Assembly: GCA_026770585.1 (NCBI GenBank)
Contig: MU647058.1
Location: 176,977-198,655 of the forward strand
Length of the DNA stretch: 21,679 bases
Reading direction: 5' to 3'
DNA from: Baffinella frigidus
Taxonomy: Eukaryota; Cryptophyceae; Cryptomonadales; Baffinellaceae
The notes under the pieces were generated by a model. The model ran no database searches. It saw nothing but the letters and a program-made list of their open reading frames with translations, and was not told where the DNA came from. Shown here one piece after another: positions 1 through 8,401 of this stretch. Positions within the stretch are counted from its first letter, which is position 1. Each line of letters starts with the position of its first letter. The position numbers were made by a program, and so were the translations under genes.

Positions 1-420
1 TGGTGCAGGGTGCAGGGTGTAGGGTGTAGGGTGTAGGGTGTAGGGTGTAGGGTGTAGGGTGTGGGGTGTAGGGTTTTGAGTTTAGGGTTTAGAGTCGAGG
101 TTTCGGGTTGAGGGTTTAGGGTTCAGGGTTCAGGGTTCAGGGTTCAGGGTTCAAGGTTTAGGGTTTAGGGTGTAAGGTGTAGGGTGTAGGGTTGAGGGTT
201 CAGGTTTTAGGTGTTTTGATTTAGGGTTTAGGGTTTAGGGTTTGGGATTTAAGGTTTAGGGCTTAGGGTTTAGGGCTTAGGGTTTAGGGTTTAGGGTTCA
301 GGGTGTAGGTTTCGGGGTGTAGGGTTTCGGGTTCAGGGTTCAGGTTTCAGGGTTCAGGGTTCAGGGTTTAGGGTTAAGGGCTTAGATTTAGAGTTTAGGG
401 TTGAGAGTTTCGGAGCTAGG
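1..420. repeat. Degenerate telomere-like heptad tract
   Basis: The tract consists of tandem heptads of the TTTAGGG type. Homogeneous sub-blocks of TGTAGGG (about 18-80), TTCAGGG (about 120-150) and TTTAGGG (about 220-300) can be seen. The G-rich strand reads rightward, away from this end of the window. That is the wrong orientation for a true left chromosome end, so the tract is more likely interstitial or subtelomeric than a terminus. No gene is visible in it. Confidence 0.85.
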
Positions 421-480
421 GCTTATGAAATGGCTCGAGTTCCAGACTCGATTTGATCCATTTGGCAAGGCTTGTGGTGC

Positions 481-601
481 TACAGGGGTACCTCGCTCAT
501 AAGAAACCCCCACCCCCCTAGGACCACCGTAGGGCCCTAGGCAGAGTCTCACTGTAGGGTCCTAGGGGGGCGCGGTTTCTTATGAGCGAGGTACCCCTGT
601 A
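481..601. mobile_element. Foldback/MITE family A, copy 1
   Basis: This is a 121-bp inverted-repeat element with termini TACAGGGGTACCTCGCTCAT and its complement. The core carries CCTAGGACCACC and CTGTAGGGTCCTAGG. The flanking sequence cttgtggtgc on the left matches gttgtggttc on the right at 8 of 10 positions, which suggests a target duplication. It has no coding capacity, so it must be mobilised in trans if it moves. Confidence 0.85.
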
Positions 602-773
602 GTTGTGGTTCTTGGTTCTTGCTTGTTATGCAACTGAGTGCCAGGTGGCGATGGTATTTCCGACCCTTGCCAGGAGCCGATCCCAGAAAGGACCCTGCCC
701 ACCGTGGCAATGGAGCTCAGCACAAACCGAAAGATACGACACCTCAGGATGCTGAGAGCGAACTTTTTATTAG

Positions 774-806
774 ACCTTGATTACTACCAACACGGCCACC
801 ATGCAT
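774..806 (+). repeat. Dispersed GACCTT-ATTACTACC element, partial
   Basis: The sequence reads GACCTTGATTACTACCAACA followed by CGGCCACCATGCATGCA. It is a partial copy of a short repeat of about 65 bp that recurs at 5638, 5955, 6865, 12884, 19250 and 20300, and inverted at 11822, 13240 and 20600. It is recognised only by comparison within this window. Confidence 0.5.
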
Positions 807-1064
807 GCATCGAGAGAAACGAGGCGTGTGGCGACGTCAACCGATTGCGGGGCCGGGGGGCGTGTTTCGTTGGAGCGCCCGACAACCACGAAAACAAAGC
901 CATTTCCCGGGCAGAGGCGAGTCGGCCGAAATCGAGATTCATTGTGTGCACTCACAGCATCCCTCCTACTGTCCCTTGGACTACTGCGCCTCCGGACGAG
1001 AGTCCTCTCCGCCAACAATCAGTGCCCATGAGCGCGGAGAGGCCCCATGAGCGCCCTGCGAGGC

Positions 1065-1538
1065 TCATTCCGATGCGTCGGAGTCGGAGTCAGCGGAGGA
1101 GCTTCTGCGAGGAGGACACGGCGACGCGCGAAACGCCCTCGGCACGCGGCCCGTCACGTCGTTGAGCACCTCGAACCGGCCCTCCCGGTCGATGGGAGGA
1201 TCCGTGTCCAGGGCTTGGAGGAGCGCTCCCCGCCCGCATCCCCATGATTGTCTGTCGATGCAGCGCGGCAACGTGGAGGAAGTTGTGGTATCGCCGCGCG
1301 TTGCCGCAGGCGGAGACGGCATGCGGCGCGTCTGGCCGTAGTAGCTGGAAGCCGGAGCATGCCGCACCGCGGTCGGCACGAGGTCGTTGATCAAGGCGTC
1401 GGAAGGGGTGTCGGGTGGCGGTCTGAGAAGACGAAGAAGGTTCTCGGGCGCGAGAGGACGCTCAGAGCGGGGGGGCTCGGGCGCGGAGTCGAGCCGCTGC
1501 GAGCGTGAAAGGAGAGGAAGGTCGGGCGTGTCGGACAT
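1065..1538 (-). CDS. Hypothetical acidic-tailed protein, 157 aa
   Basis: This is an intact single-exon reading frame with no family that I recognise. The chosen ATG (complement of 1536-1538) lies in a near-perfect Kozak context, GCCACCATGTCC. An in-frame ATG 21 codons upstream has poorer context and would add a hydrophobic stretch. The protein starts MSDTPDLPLLSRSQ. Its first third is rich in proline and arginine, and it ends in a serine/aspartate run, SSSADSDSDASE, that could be a casein kinase 2 substrate or a nuclear-protein acidic tail (inference). Central residues include ALINDLVPTAVRHAP. Codons favour G or C at the third position, as in YTM1. A foldback element begins 64 bp upstream of the start and may sit in the promoter. 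The frame could be one exon of a larger gene, or chance open frame in GC-rich sequence. Confidence 0.45.
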   Translation of the reverse strand: MSDTPDLPLLSRSQRLDSAPEPPRSERPLAPENLLRLLRPPPDTPSDALINDLVPTAVRHAPASSYYGQTRRMPSPPAATRGDTTTSSTLPRCIDRQSWGCGRGALLQALDTDPPIDREGRFEVLNDVTGRVPRAFRASPCPPRRSSSADSDSDASE

Positions 1539-1601
1539 GGTGGCAGGTGAGATGAACGAGAAGATCAAGACGAGTTCAACCTTGGAAGCACAGGGGGTCA
1601 T

Positions 1602-1728
1602 TTACTTCTGGGGATCTTTACTACAGCCTGACCTAGCTGACCTACTTCTGGGGACCCCGGGCTCTAAGAGCCCGGGGTCCGGGGTCCCCAGAAGTAGGTC
1701 AGGCTGTAGTAAAGATCCCCAGAAGTAA
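1602..1728. mobile_element. Foldback element, about 127 bp
   Basis: Arms of about 55 bp begin TTACTTCTGGGGATCTTTAC and end with the complement, meeting at a GGGCTCTAAGAGCCC loop. The left arm has a 9-bp insertion relative to the right arm. The element lies directly upstream of the candidate - strand gene at 1065-1538. Confidence 0.8.
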
Positions 1729-1749
1729 AAGATCCAAGGACAGGGGGCA

Positions 1750-2312
1750 GCGATCTTTACTACACGACCGCGTGATCAACAAGCATGGATAAGTTATCTT
1801 CATACATGTACTGTTGTATCATTGATACTCGGTGATATGACTCTGGGTAGGTGACTCTCTAGAGCATCTTTCTGCTCTCGCGTGTCGCCTCCCAGAGGCG
1901 CGGCGACCGGCTTGTGATCGTGCGCCTCTCTTGTCCTTCTGGACCAAATAATGTAACACCTGCGACACTGAAGTTTGCAGCTGGCGGGTGGACCACGTCT
2001 GCACGGACTTCATGGCTCAAGCTTTTTTTCTCCATTTTGCACTTTACTACACGACCTCGTGATCAAGAAGCGACCGGCTTGTGAAGCAACACCAAGTTCA
2101 TGACAAAAGTATCTTGATAACACCTGCCACCACTGAAGTTTGCAGCTGCCAATGTTCTGGACATTGCTGGACATTTCTGGACATTTCTGGACAGTTTCTG
2201 GATGTTTCAATTTTTCGTGCTGCCGGGTTGATGATGTCTGCACGGACTTCACAAGGTCAGCTTTACACTTTACTACGCGACCTTTCGATCAAGAAGCGAC
2301 CGGCTTGTCACT
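1750..2312. repeat. Degenerate tandem repeat, unit about 230-290 bp
   Basis: The block CTTTACTACACGACC(T/G)CGTGATCAA recurs at about 1755, 2041 and 2269. The linked block TGAAGTTTGCAGCTG ... TCTGCACGGACTTCA recurs at about 1967-2012 and 2132-2250. A short array of TTTCTGGACA units (about 2155-2200) lies inside. On the - strand the second block reads as MKSVQT-STRQ in both copies, with several differences at third positions, so it may descend from coding sequence. Confidence 0.65.
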
Positions 2313-2370
2313 TGTGACCGTGACCTCTGCACGGCAGGACAACTCTTCAGTCAAAAGTACCGGTGGCGCA

Positions 2371-2437
2371 TTCTCGAATGTTCGAGAACAAAGGACAAGA
2401 GAGGCGTTTGGGTGGTTGGGTCGAATCGACCCAACCA
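2371..2437. other. Two short perfect hairpins
   Basis: TTCTCGAA-TG-TTCGAGAA lies at 2371-2388. A 12-bp-stem palindrome centred on one A, TGGTTGGGTCGA then TCGACCCAACCA, lies at 2413-2437. No terminator or RNA role can be assigned to either. Confidence 0.7.
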
Positions 2438-2479
2438 GATGGCCCGTGACAGCTTTAGCACCGTATGTTTGAGAAAACC

Positions 2480-2895
2480 GACCAGACCTATCCTGCAACT
2501 TTTTCATCGCCGGCAAATTTCCCATCCGCGCACTTTACACAAGAACCCTCCCTGTCTTGCAGCTTTTCAAACTCACGCCCCCAGCCAGAGTTCTTCATTG
2601 ACGATCTGCGATAATTTTTATTAAAACACGCGACTACAGGGGTACCTCGCTCAAAAGAAACGCCCGCCCCCCTAGGACCACCATAGGGCCTTGGGCATGG
2701 GCGTACTGTAGGGTCCTAGGGGGGGGCGGTTTCTTGTGAGCTAGGTACCCCTGTGAACGGAACTGGATCTACTCATCGCCGAAGCGAATCAGTGCCGCGT
2801 CCTCAAACAAATCTGCCTTGCAACCTTTCCATCTCCGCGCTTTACACAACGAATCTGTCTTGCAGCTTTTCGACCTCACCCTCCCAGCCAGGCAC
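2480..2895. repeat. Direct repeat pair flanking foldback copy 2
   Basis: The region CCTGCAACTTTTTCATC ... TCTTGCAGCTTTTC at about 2493-2575 reappears at about 2817-2880 with moderate divergence. The family A element at 2635-2754 lies between the two copies. Confidence 0.6.
2635..2754. mobile_element. Foldback/MITE family A, copy 2
   Basis: The element is complete with termini TACAGGGGTACCTCGCTCA and ...AGGTACCCCTGT; the final A is mutated to G. Its core matches copy 1. The flanks show no convincing duplication. Confidence 0.85.
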
Positions 2896-2922
2896 GCGCG
2901 CGAAGCCGCTCTTCCACCCCTG

Positions 2923-3043
2923 GCTTAGGGTTTAGGGTTTGAGGTTTAGGGTTTAGGGTTTAGGGTTCAGGGTTCAGGGTTCAGGGTTCAGGGTTTAGGG
3001 TTTAGGGTTTGGGGTTTGGGGTTTGGGGTTTAGGTTTAGCGGC
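2923..3043. repeat. Telomere-like heptad tract
   Basis: The tract is (TTTAGGG)n grading into TTCAGGG and then TTTGGGG variants, with the G-rich strand on +. It is interstitial. Confidence 0.85.
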
Positions 3044-3156
3044 TGGGTCTGCAAAAGCCGCAACACCAATTGTGAGGACCGGGCCTAGGACGGGCCCGCT
3101 ACTGAAAACCTCTACCCCATACTTCCGTTAAAAACCGAACTGCGAAAGCCTTACAG

Positions 3157-3609
3157 TCCACTCGAGGCTGGAAGAGGGGGTATTTTAAATGTAGGGTTGT
3201 TAAATTTAGTACCAGTCACGGGCAGGCTTGGTCACGTTGCTCAAGTTATCCTCTTGCCGGTTTTGTAGTAGAATAATACCTTTAGTTGGAGCCATTTGTT
3301 TGACCTTTGGTCTGTAGTAAAGATCTCAAGATTTCATCGCAGCTCGATTTTTTTTAGCAGAATCTGGAGCTGAAGGCCAAATCTCGACGATCTGCGCTTT
3401 CAGATTTCAAAAAGGATGAAATTTAGGGTTGAAATTCAGCAGAATACCGGTAACCTCCATTTATGACTTATCGAAATGAAACCGGCAAGAGGATAACTTG
3501 AGCAACGTGACCAAACGCCCCTATTTGTGTGAAAATGACTACACACTTCTTCACTTGTCAAAGAATGACTGTTTTAAAATAGTCACACTTCTAGCCTCGA
3601 GAGGGTGGT
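3157..3609. mobile_element. Large foldback element, about 450 bp
   Basis: The outer arms are CCACTCGAGGCTGGAAG and CTTCTAGCCTCGAG. The inner arms are GGTCACGTTGCTCAAGTTAT (about 3228-3262) and its complement (about 3478-3513), about 34 bp with near-perfect pairing. The interior is AT-rich with no reading frame. Each inner arm carries the CGTGACCAA motif found at several other places in the window. Confidence 0.75.
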
Positions 3610-3630
3610 TACTCCTTTCGGCCCTTCCCC

Positions 3631-3652
3631 GCAATTTCGAGTAACCCCTGTA
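3631..3652. mobile_element. Family G terminus, fragment
   Basis: The sequence CAATTTCGAGTAACCCCTGTA matches the right end of the element at 19370-19459. It abuts family A copy 3 and shares its terminal TA, which indicates nested or adjacent insertion. Confidence 0.55.
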
Positions 3653-3770
3653 CAGGGGTACCTCGGTCATGAGAAACTGCCTCCCCCTAGGACCCTACAG
3701 TAGGCCGATGCCTAGGGCCCTATGGTGGTCCTAAGGGGGGGGGCGGTTTCTTATGAGCGAGGTGCCCCTA
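3651..3770. mobile_element. Foldback/MITE family A, copy 3
   Basis: The termini are TACAGGGGTACCTCGGTCAT and GAGCGAGGTGCCCCTA. The asymmetric core is in the opposite orientation to copies 1 and 2 (CCCTACAGTAGGCC first, TATGGTGGTCC last). It is sandwiched between a family G end and a family B element. Confidence 0.8.
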
Positions 3771-3872
3771 TCCCTTAAGTGGCCAGTAGGCTCATACGCC
3801 CTACCGTAGGGCCCTAGGACCATCCTGGGACCTCAGGCCCCCAAATTTGGAGGCCTGGTCACTTAAGGGATA
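3769..3872. mobile_element. Foldback family B, copy 1
   Basis: The termini are TATCCCTTAAGTGGCCAG and CTGGTCACTTAAGGGATA. The core contains CCTACCGTAGGGCCCTAGG, which is related to the family A core although the termini differ. Its first two bases are shared with the end of copy 3 of family A. Confidence 0.75.
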
Positions 3873-3889
3873 ACCCCAGTAACAACAAT

Positions 3890-4535
3890 GTGAGGACGGG
3901 GCCTGAGACGGGCCCGCCTCGGGGCGAGCGGACCAAGGCGAAAGGTCAAACCCAGTTTAGATCCTTTTTAGGTCCTTTAGGTTCTGCGAGCTCCCACCAT
4001 AGGCGGACACTGGAACTTATCTGCGGGTTCCGGTTTTCAGGTTCCGGGCGTACCCGAAATCGGGGTTCGGGCGCACCCGAAAAGACACGAAGGCCAAGGG
4101 GCGGGAGGGGCGCGGGATGCGTGTTTCAGGCACCTCGAGTTTCAGGTTCCAGACCCCGGGTTTCGGATTTTGGGTTTCGGGCTTCGTGTTCCGGGTTTCA
4201 AGTACCGGGGTGTACCCGGAATGGCACGAAAGAGAAGGGTCAAACCCGGTTCCAGATTGTGGGTTCCGGGTTTCGGGTTTCGGGTTTTTGAAGGAGAAGG
4301 GGCGCGACGGGGGCGGGATCTGGATCAGTGTTTCAGGGTCCTCGAGTTCCAGACTCCAGACTCCGGGTTTCGGGTTTTAAGTGAGGGGTCTTGGGTTTCG
4401 GGTTCTGGGTTTCGCGTTTCTGGTTTCTGGTTACTGGTTTCTGGTTTCGGGGTTCGGGCGTACCCGGAATGGCACGAAAGAGAAGGGCCGCGACGGTGGC
4501 GGGATGTGGATGAGGGTTTCAGGGTCCTGGCAGCC
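3890..4535. repeat. Degenerate tandem repeat with TTTCGGG filler
   Basis: About four copies of a block built on GGGCGTACCCGGAATGGCAC, AAAGAGAAGGG and GTTTCAGGGTCCTCGAG begin near 4045, 4064, 4207 and 4457. They are separated by TTTCGGG/TTCCGGG heptads. Open frames across the region follow from the heptad period and are not evidence of a gene. Confidence 0.6.
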
Positions 4536-4585
4536 GCTCCCGCCCGTCGTATGCTCCACCACCTGCCAGTACAGGTTATGAGCCA

Positions 4586-4690
4586 TATCCCTTAAGTGGC
4601 CAGCCGGTCAAAATTGACCCGCGAGAGGTCCAAGGCAGGTCCTAGGGCCCTACCGTAGGGCGTACGAGCCTACTGGTCACTTGAGGGATA
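4586..4690. mobile_element. Foldback family B, copy 2
   Basis: The element is complete, with TATCCCTTAAGTGGCCAG and CTGGTCACTTGAGGGATA. The 12 bp before it (ggttatgagcca) and the 12 bp after it (ggttgtgagcct) match at 10 positions, which supports a target duplication of about 12 bp. Confidence 0.8.
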
Positions 4691-4728
4691 GGTTGTGAGC
4701 CTGCGCTAACCGAGAAACCACGCGGTCA

Positions 4729-4923
4729 TACCACGCCATGTCACAAGTGGGAATTTCACACGCAACGTTTCGCGCTAAAAGTGTTTCGTGGTCCAAAAAA
4801 AAGTTGTAGCGCCCACGAAGGGCTCTAATTCCCAACACTTTTGGCGTGTTTCCCTGGTGAGAATCAACTTTACCCGTAGATGGTGTAGTAAAATGAAAAT
4901 CCGACTAATGACCTGGCGCGGTA
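4729..4923. mobile_element. Foldback family H, copy 1
   Basis: The termini TACCACGCCATGTCACAAGT and CGACTAATGACCTGGCGCGGTA are imperfect inverted repeats. The left half aligns with 19039-19100, including the block ACGCAACGTTTCG. The interior is AT-rich with no gene. Confidence 0.55.
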
Positions 4924-5149
4924 CGTTTACAGTAAAGGTCGAATATTGTACAGGTTATGAGCCTCGAGTAGCACAGGTTGCCACGCCAGAGTCCAGGACG
5001 GGGGTCGCCAAAAGTCAACCCCCCCTCAGTTCAGCGGGTTTCAAAAGTCATCCCCATCTTTAAAGACGGTCGGAAAGAGCCGAACCCCCTCGAGCAATCT
5101 GGCGTGGTGGATCTGGCGTGCCTCACACTCGAGAAGTTGCCCTGATGTG

Positions 5150-5545
5150 CCCTGGTGGCTCATATCCACGCTCGAGAGTCAAGCAGAAGAAGAAGGAGGA
5201 GAGGGAGGAGTGCCAACTGTCAACAGCATCAAATGTCAATTGGGGCGCGTAGTACCGTGAGGCGGTGGTTGGCGCCCGGACAAGAAGAGTGGAGCAGCAT
5301 CTTCAGGTCCTGGTGGCTCATAGCTAGGCTCGAGAAAATGCGATCCGGTAAAGCTATGCCGAGGCTAAGATAGCAAATTCCACCCTTAAGCTATCAAAAA
5401 CGGCTCAAAAACGGCTAAGATAGCAAATTGCACCCTTAAGATATCAGGGGTTTACATTGAATGTGTCGCCACATTAGAGTACCGTGAGGCGGTCGTTGGC
5501 GCCCGGGCGAGAAGAGTGGAGCAGGAGTTTGAGGTCGATCACCAC
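5150..5545. repeat. Dispersed direct repeats
   Basis: TGGTGGCTCATA...CTCGAGA occurs at 5153 and 5311. GGCTAAGATAGCAAATT with CACCCTTAAG occurs at 5362 and 5412, 50 bp apart. GTACCGTGAGGCGGT with GTTGGCGCCCGG occurs at 5252 and 5478. The arrangement suggests a decayed tandem unit of about 225 bp. No gene is seen. Confidence 0.65.
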
Positions 5546-5915
5546 GGGCCGCATTAGTGGATGATCCTCGAGGACGTACGCCCCACTCGCTGAGATCTGT
5601 CAGAGGAGAGAGATTTATTCGACGTGCGTTAACTGAGAGAGACCGTTATTACTACCAGCGCGGCCACCATGTACCCCCCCCCGAGGCTGTGTCTGCGCTA
5701 ACCGAGAAACCACGCGGCCATACGTGGCAGCTTGGGGTCGATCATCACTGGCCGCATTAGGGGATGGTCCTCGAGCACTTACGCCCCGCTAACTGAGACC
5801 TGTCAGAGAGAGGGTTTCGGGTTTCGGGTTTCGGGTTTCGGGTTTAGAGTTTGGATCACTGGATGGTCCTCGAGTACATACGCCCCGCTCGCCGAGACCT
5901 GTCAAGAGGGTTTCG
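5530..5915. repeat. Three-copy direct repeat
   Basis: The block GGATGGTCCTCGAG(C/T)AC(T/A), TACGCCCCGCT and GAGACCTGTCA(G/A)GAG recurs at about 5560-5605, 5761-5812 and 5864-5908. TTTCGGG heptads lie between the second and third copies, and a dispersed element copy (5638-5705) lies between the first and second. Confidence 0.65.
5638..5710 (+). repeat. Dispersed GACCTT-ATTACTACC element
   Basis: The sequence runs GACCGTTATTACTACCAGCG, CGGCCACCATGTA, CCCCCC and GAGGCTGTGTCTG. It is a near full-length copy of the repeat whose best example is at 12884-12960. Confidence 0.6.
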
Positions 5916-5954
5916 AGTCAAACCCTAAACCCTAAACCCTAAACCAGGGTTCGA

Positions 5955-6045
5955 GACCTAACAGGAGAGAGAGCTTTATTCGCACCAACACGGCCTGACG
6001 CCATGCATGCACCCCCCCGAGACTGTGTGTCTGAGCAGGACCTAG
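5955..6045 (+). repeat. Dispersed GACCTT-ATTACTACC element
   Basis: The copy reads GAGAGCTTTATTCGCACCAA, CACGGCC, then GCATGCACCCCCC and GAGACTGTGTGTCTGAGCAGG. It follows a short C-rich telomere-like run (about 5922-5944). Confidence 0.55.
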
Positions 6046-6076
6046 CAGAGAGAAAACACGCGCTCATGCATGCATT

Positions 6077-6198
6077 CCACGCCAGAGGGCTCGAGGGAAA
6101 CCGACGCCTTATCCACGCCAGAGCGTCGTTGACTTAAGTATTCAGGGGGGTTACCCTGAACGATGTCAAAAGTGGATGTTTCGAGCCCTCTGGCGTGG
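6077..6198. mobile_element. Foldback, CCACGCCAGAG termini
   Basis: Perfect 18-bp inverted termini CCACGCCAGAGGGCTCGA bound 122 bp. An internal CCACGCCAGAG copy at 6112 shows a second end. Similar CCACGCCAGA/TCTGGCGTGG ends at 4979, 5099 and 19220 indicate a wider family related to family H. Confidence 0.75.
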
Positions 6199-6414
6199 TT
6201 CGGATCGCCAGATTGAGGGTGTGGGGTTTGGAGTTCAGGAGTCAGGATTCAGGGAGGAGGGTTCCAGGGTTAGGGATTCATCGAGCGCGCAGACGCCACG
6301 CCGGTTTCAATAAAATAAGAAAAAATCTTCCAAAACAATAAAATAAAATAAAAACGGGGATGACGTACGGGGTTAAAGTAAACCGGGACCCCTAGGCGAT
6401 GGGAGGGTACGGAC

Positions 6415-6490
6415 CTCGCCCTCATCGTTGTGCCACGTCCCCACGCACACGACGCCGTTCTTGCCCCCCGCCAGATAGATGCACGTGCAT
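6415..6490 (-). pseudogene. WD-like exon fragment, copy X
   Basis: Read on the - strand, the sequence gives LAGGKNGVVCVGTWHNDEGE followed by GT. It is a duplicate of the exon-like segment at 6564-6668. Over the shared 26 codons the two differ at five bases, all third positions and all synonymous. A 4-bp insertion upstream and an in-frame TGA make this copy look broken at its 5' side. Confidence 0.45.
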
Positions 6491-6563
6491 CAATCTAACC
6501 GGGATTCCGTGTGAGATGGCGCAAAGTAAATCGGGGTCCGTTTTGAGATGGGAGGGTGCGCAC

Positions 6564-6668
6564 CTCGCCCTCATCGTTGTGCCACGTCCCCACACAGACG
6601 ACGCCGTTCTTGCCCCCCGCAAGATGCACGCGCGGCCCCGCCTCCTCAACGTTCCGACTCCGCCTCAC
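6564..6668 (-). CDS. WD40-like exon candidate, copy Y (35 codons)
   Basis: This is a phase-0 exon-like segment of exactly 35 codons between an AG (6670-6669, context ATACCCCAG) and a GT (6563-6562). The GT context GAG|GTGCGC uses the same donor hexamer as both YTM1 introns. It reads VRRSRNVEEAGPRVHLAGGK and then NGVVCVGTWHNDEGE. The HLAGGKNGVVCVGTW pattern resembles one strand-turn of a WD40 or other beta-propeller repeat, which is weak evidence. Duplicates lie at 6415-6490 and, partly, at 6710-6756 and 7405-7445. Upstream and downstream exons of a host gene were not identified. It may be a live exon, a duplicated exon or a gene fragment. Confidence 0.4.
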
Positions 6669-6709
6669 CTGGGGTATGGTTCAGGGTTCAGGGTTTGAGG
6701 TTTGGTAAC

Positions 6710-6756
6710 ATGAACCCCTTCTTGCCCCCCGGCCGCTTCCACGTTCCGACTCTCAC
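6710..6756 (-). pseudogene. WD-like exon fragment, copy Z
   Basis: After TTTGCAG the - strand reads GTGAGAGTCGGAACGTGGAA, then CGGCCGGGGGGCAAGAAG. This is the start of copy Y with internal deletions. A further remnant (GTGAGGCGTTCCAG, AAACGTGGAAGCGGGG) lies at 7405-7445, beyond two foldback elements. Confidence 0.4.
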
Positions 6757-6864
6757 CTGCAAAGGTTTTTTGGGGGGTGGGGAAACGTAACCCCTAACCC
6801 CTAACCCATCAACCCTGAACCCTAACGTGCCCACACAGACTGTCCTGTGGCGTGTCCTACCGTG

Positions 6865-6916
6865 ACAGAGACCTTTAGTACTACCCACACGGCCGCCTGT
6901 CAGACACATATGGAGG

Positions 6917-6981
<65 letters not shown>

Positions 6982-7020
6982 GGCCGCCACGCCTGCACCC
7001 CCACCGAGGCCGTGTCTGAC
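6865..7020 (+). repeat. Dispersed element interrupted by (GA)n
   Basis: GACCTTTAGTACTACCCACA, CGGCCGCC precede a pure GA tract at about 6917-6978. The remainder, CATGGCCGCCACGCCTGCA then CCCCCACCGAGGCCGTGTCTG, follows it. The microsatellite therefore sits inside the element and duplicates its GGCCGCC. Confidence 0.65.
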
Positions 7021-7082
7021 CTGGAACCGAGGTGGGGGGGTAGGGTTTAGGGTTCAGGGTTCAGGGTGTAGGGGTTAGGGAT

Positions 7083-7204
7083 TACAGGGGTACCTCGCTC
7101 ATAAGAAAGCGCCCCCCCCTAGAACCCTACAGTAGGCCTATGCCTAGGGCCCTATGTTGGTCCTAAGGGGGGGGGCTGTTTCTTATGAGCGAGGTACCCC
7201 TGTA
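7083..7204. mobile_element. Foldback/MITE family A, copy 4
   Basis: The element is complete, with the core in the inverted orientation. Taking the ends as ACAGGGG...CCCCTGT, a 7-bp direct duplication AGGGATT flanks it exactly. Taking TACAGGGG...CCCCTGTA, the flanks are ggggttag and gggattag. Confidence 0.85.
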
Positions 7205-7244
7205 GGGATTAGCCCCCCCCCCCACCAGGTGCATGTTAATAGGG

Positions 7245-7399
7245 TAACGTCCTGAAAGCCGGGTAGTTAAGCCTACGGTATTGCCTACGGTAGGCCGTAG
7301 GGGCCTAGGGGGGGGTCCTGAGAAACATCAGGTCCTAGGGGCCCTACGGCCTACCGTAGGCAATACCGTAGGCCCAACTACCCGGTTTTCAGTCCGTTA
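7245..7399. mobile_element. Foldback family I
   Basis: Long arms TAACGTCCTGAAAGCCGGGT ... ACCCGGTTTTCAGTCCGTTA pair over about 65 bp. They include CCTACGGTATTGCCTACGG and its complement. The loop is around CCTAGGGG...TCCTGAGAAACATCAGGTCC. The core is again built of CCTAGG and CCTAC-GTAGG. Confidence 0.85.
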
Positions 7400-7607
7400 G
7401 CTTAGAAATGTGCGCCCCCCCCGCTTCCACGTTTCTGGAACGCCTCACGTGAGGGGAAAAAAGTTTTAGTTTTTTTTCACGAACCGAAAAGGGTGGCAGG
7501 ATGGCAGGGTTAAGGGACCACAATCCAATTTTTAATTAACTAAAATATCATTTATTTTTATTTCATTCTTTCTGTGCATATTTAGACCGACATTCGCCAC
7601 CGAGACG

Positions 7608-7730
7608 GCACCCACTCTTCTCCTCCACCGTCGATTTGACGTAACCCCTGAACCCTCAACCCTGAACCACCCCTGAACCCTCAACCTTCAACCGTTCTGC
7701 CGTGCGCCAGTGTGCAAGTATGCCCGAGTT
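7608..7730. repeat. Mosaic inverted repeat arm A
   Basis: This arm is the reverse complement of about 9070-9185 and contains TCCTCCACCGTCGATTTGAC, CCCTGAACCCTCAAC filler and GCCGTGCGCCAGTGTGCAAG. On + it can be read FSSTVDLT followed by a stop, matching the end of the - strand frame at 9413-9530 (SSTVDLTYA). It therefore probably derives from a coding fragment. Confidence 0.65.
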
Positions 7731-7964
7731 TTGATGAGTTTATATATATATATACGTGTGGCTCAGAACCACGGAGCCACTCCGAGCCACACGATTTCAG
7801 CCAAGTCAACTCCCCCTGAAAGCCAGCGCCTTGGGTCAAATGCCTGGCATGGTGGCAGGGTTCATCTAAACGAAATCAGGAGAAAGTTGACTTAGGCGAG
7901 CTGGTTGACTTAGCTAAAATCTTGTGGCTCGGAGTGCACTCTTCTCGGGAGGCAAAGGCGGGGC

Positions 7965-8045
7965 GGACCACCAAAAGGCCCTAGGCATAGGCCTACTGCA
8001 CGGTCCTGGGAGGCGGCACTTTCTGATGAGCGAGGTACCCCTGTA
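7965..8045. mobile_element. Family A, 3' half only
   Basis: The right part of a family A element (GGCCCTAGGCATAGGCCTAC ... GAGCGAGGTACCCCTGTA) is present. The left terminus is missing. Confidence 0.7.
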
Positions 8046-8079
8046 TGCATCCGGCTGCGTTGTACCGTGAAGCTTACGG

Positions 8080-8180
8080 AACGGCCGGCAGAGTCCTAGC
8101 TCGGTCTCAGTCTATTTGGGCTCAAATATCTGATGAGACCAGGCTCTCTTCCGGCCCAACGTTGGCCACTTATCAGGCAC
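8080..8180. repeat. Dispersed repeat, also at 14410-14510
   Basis: CTCAGTCTATTTGGGCTCA, GAGACCAGGCTCT and TTCCGGCCCAA align with 14428-14497. A linked block, CAACTTGAGGATAGTC with GTCAACCCGAGTGAGGCAG (8580-8607), aligns with 14525-14563. Here the two blocks are pushed apart by 24-bp repeats, an inverted arm and the family E element. Confidence 0.6.
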
Positions 8181-8363
8181 CGGGGGCTTCACGGATACAG
8201 GATACAGTCCATCTAAACGATTTGGATACAGTCCATCTAAACGATTTGGATACAGTCCACCTAAACGATTTGTACTAGAATCTTATCCATTGCCCTGGAA
8301 CCTAACCGGAATTTCACCTTGAATTCAAGGTGAAAAGGAACTCGGCCGCTGCTAAGTGGTTGA
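8165..8363. repeat. Mosaic inverted repeat arm B with 3 x 24 bp tandem
   Basis: Three tandem 24-bp units, GATACAGTCCATCTAAACGA then TTTG, occupy 8201-8272. The following palindrome CACCTTGAATTCAAGGTG and the sequence around it are the reverse complement of 9238-9385, which carries a single unit. The triplication is therefore local. Confidence 0.8.
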
Positions 8364-8401
8364 GCGGCCCCAAAGTTGGCGGGTTTGAACCGCCCACCTA
8401 G

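Noticed and set aside
1-420. True chromosome end
   Set aside because: The G-rich strand points inward and the repeats are degenerate.
481-601. Intrinsic transcription terminator
   Set aside because: The strong hairpin is a member of a multi-copy mobile family and the host is eukaryotic.
638-1165. 175-codon + strand frame
   Set aside because: It has weak composition, starts in a poor context and overlaps the better - strand frame at 1065-1538.
3890-4595. Gly-Phe-Arg-Val-rich proteins (GFRVSGF)
   Set aside because: They are produced by TTTCGGG/TTCCGGG heptads in several frames at once.
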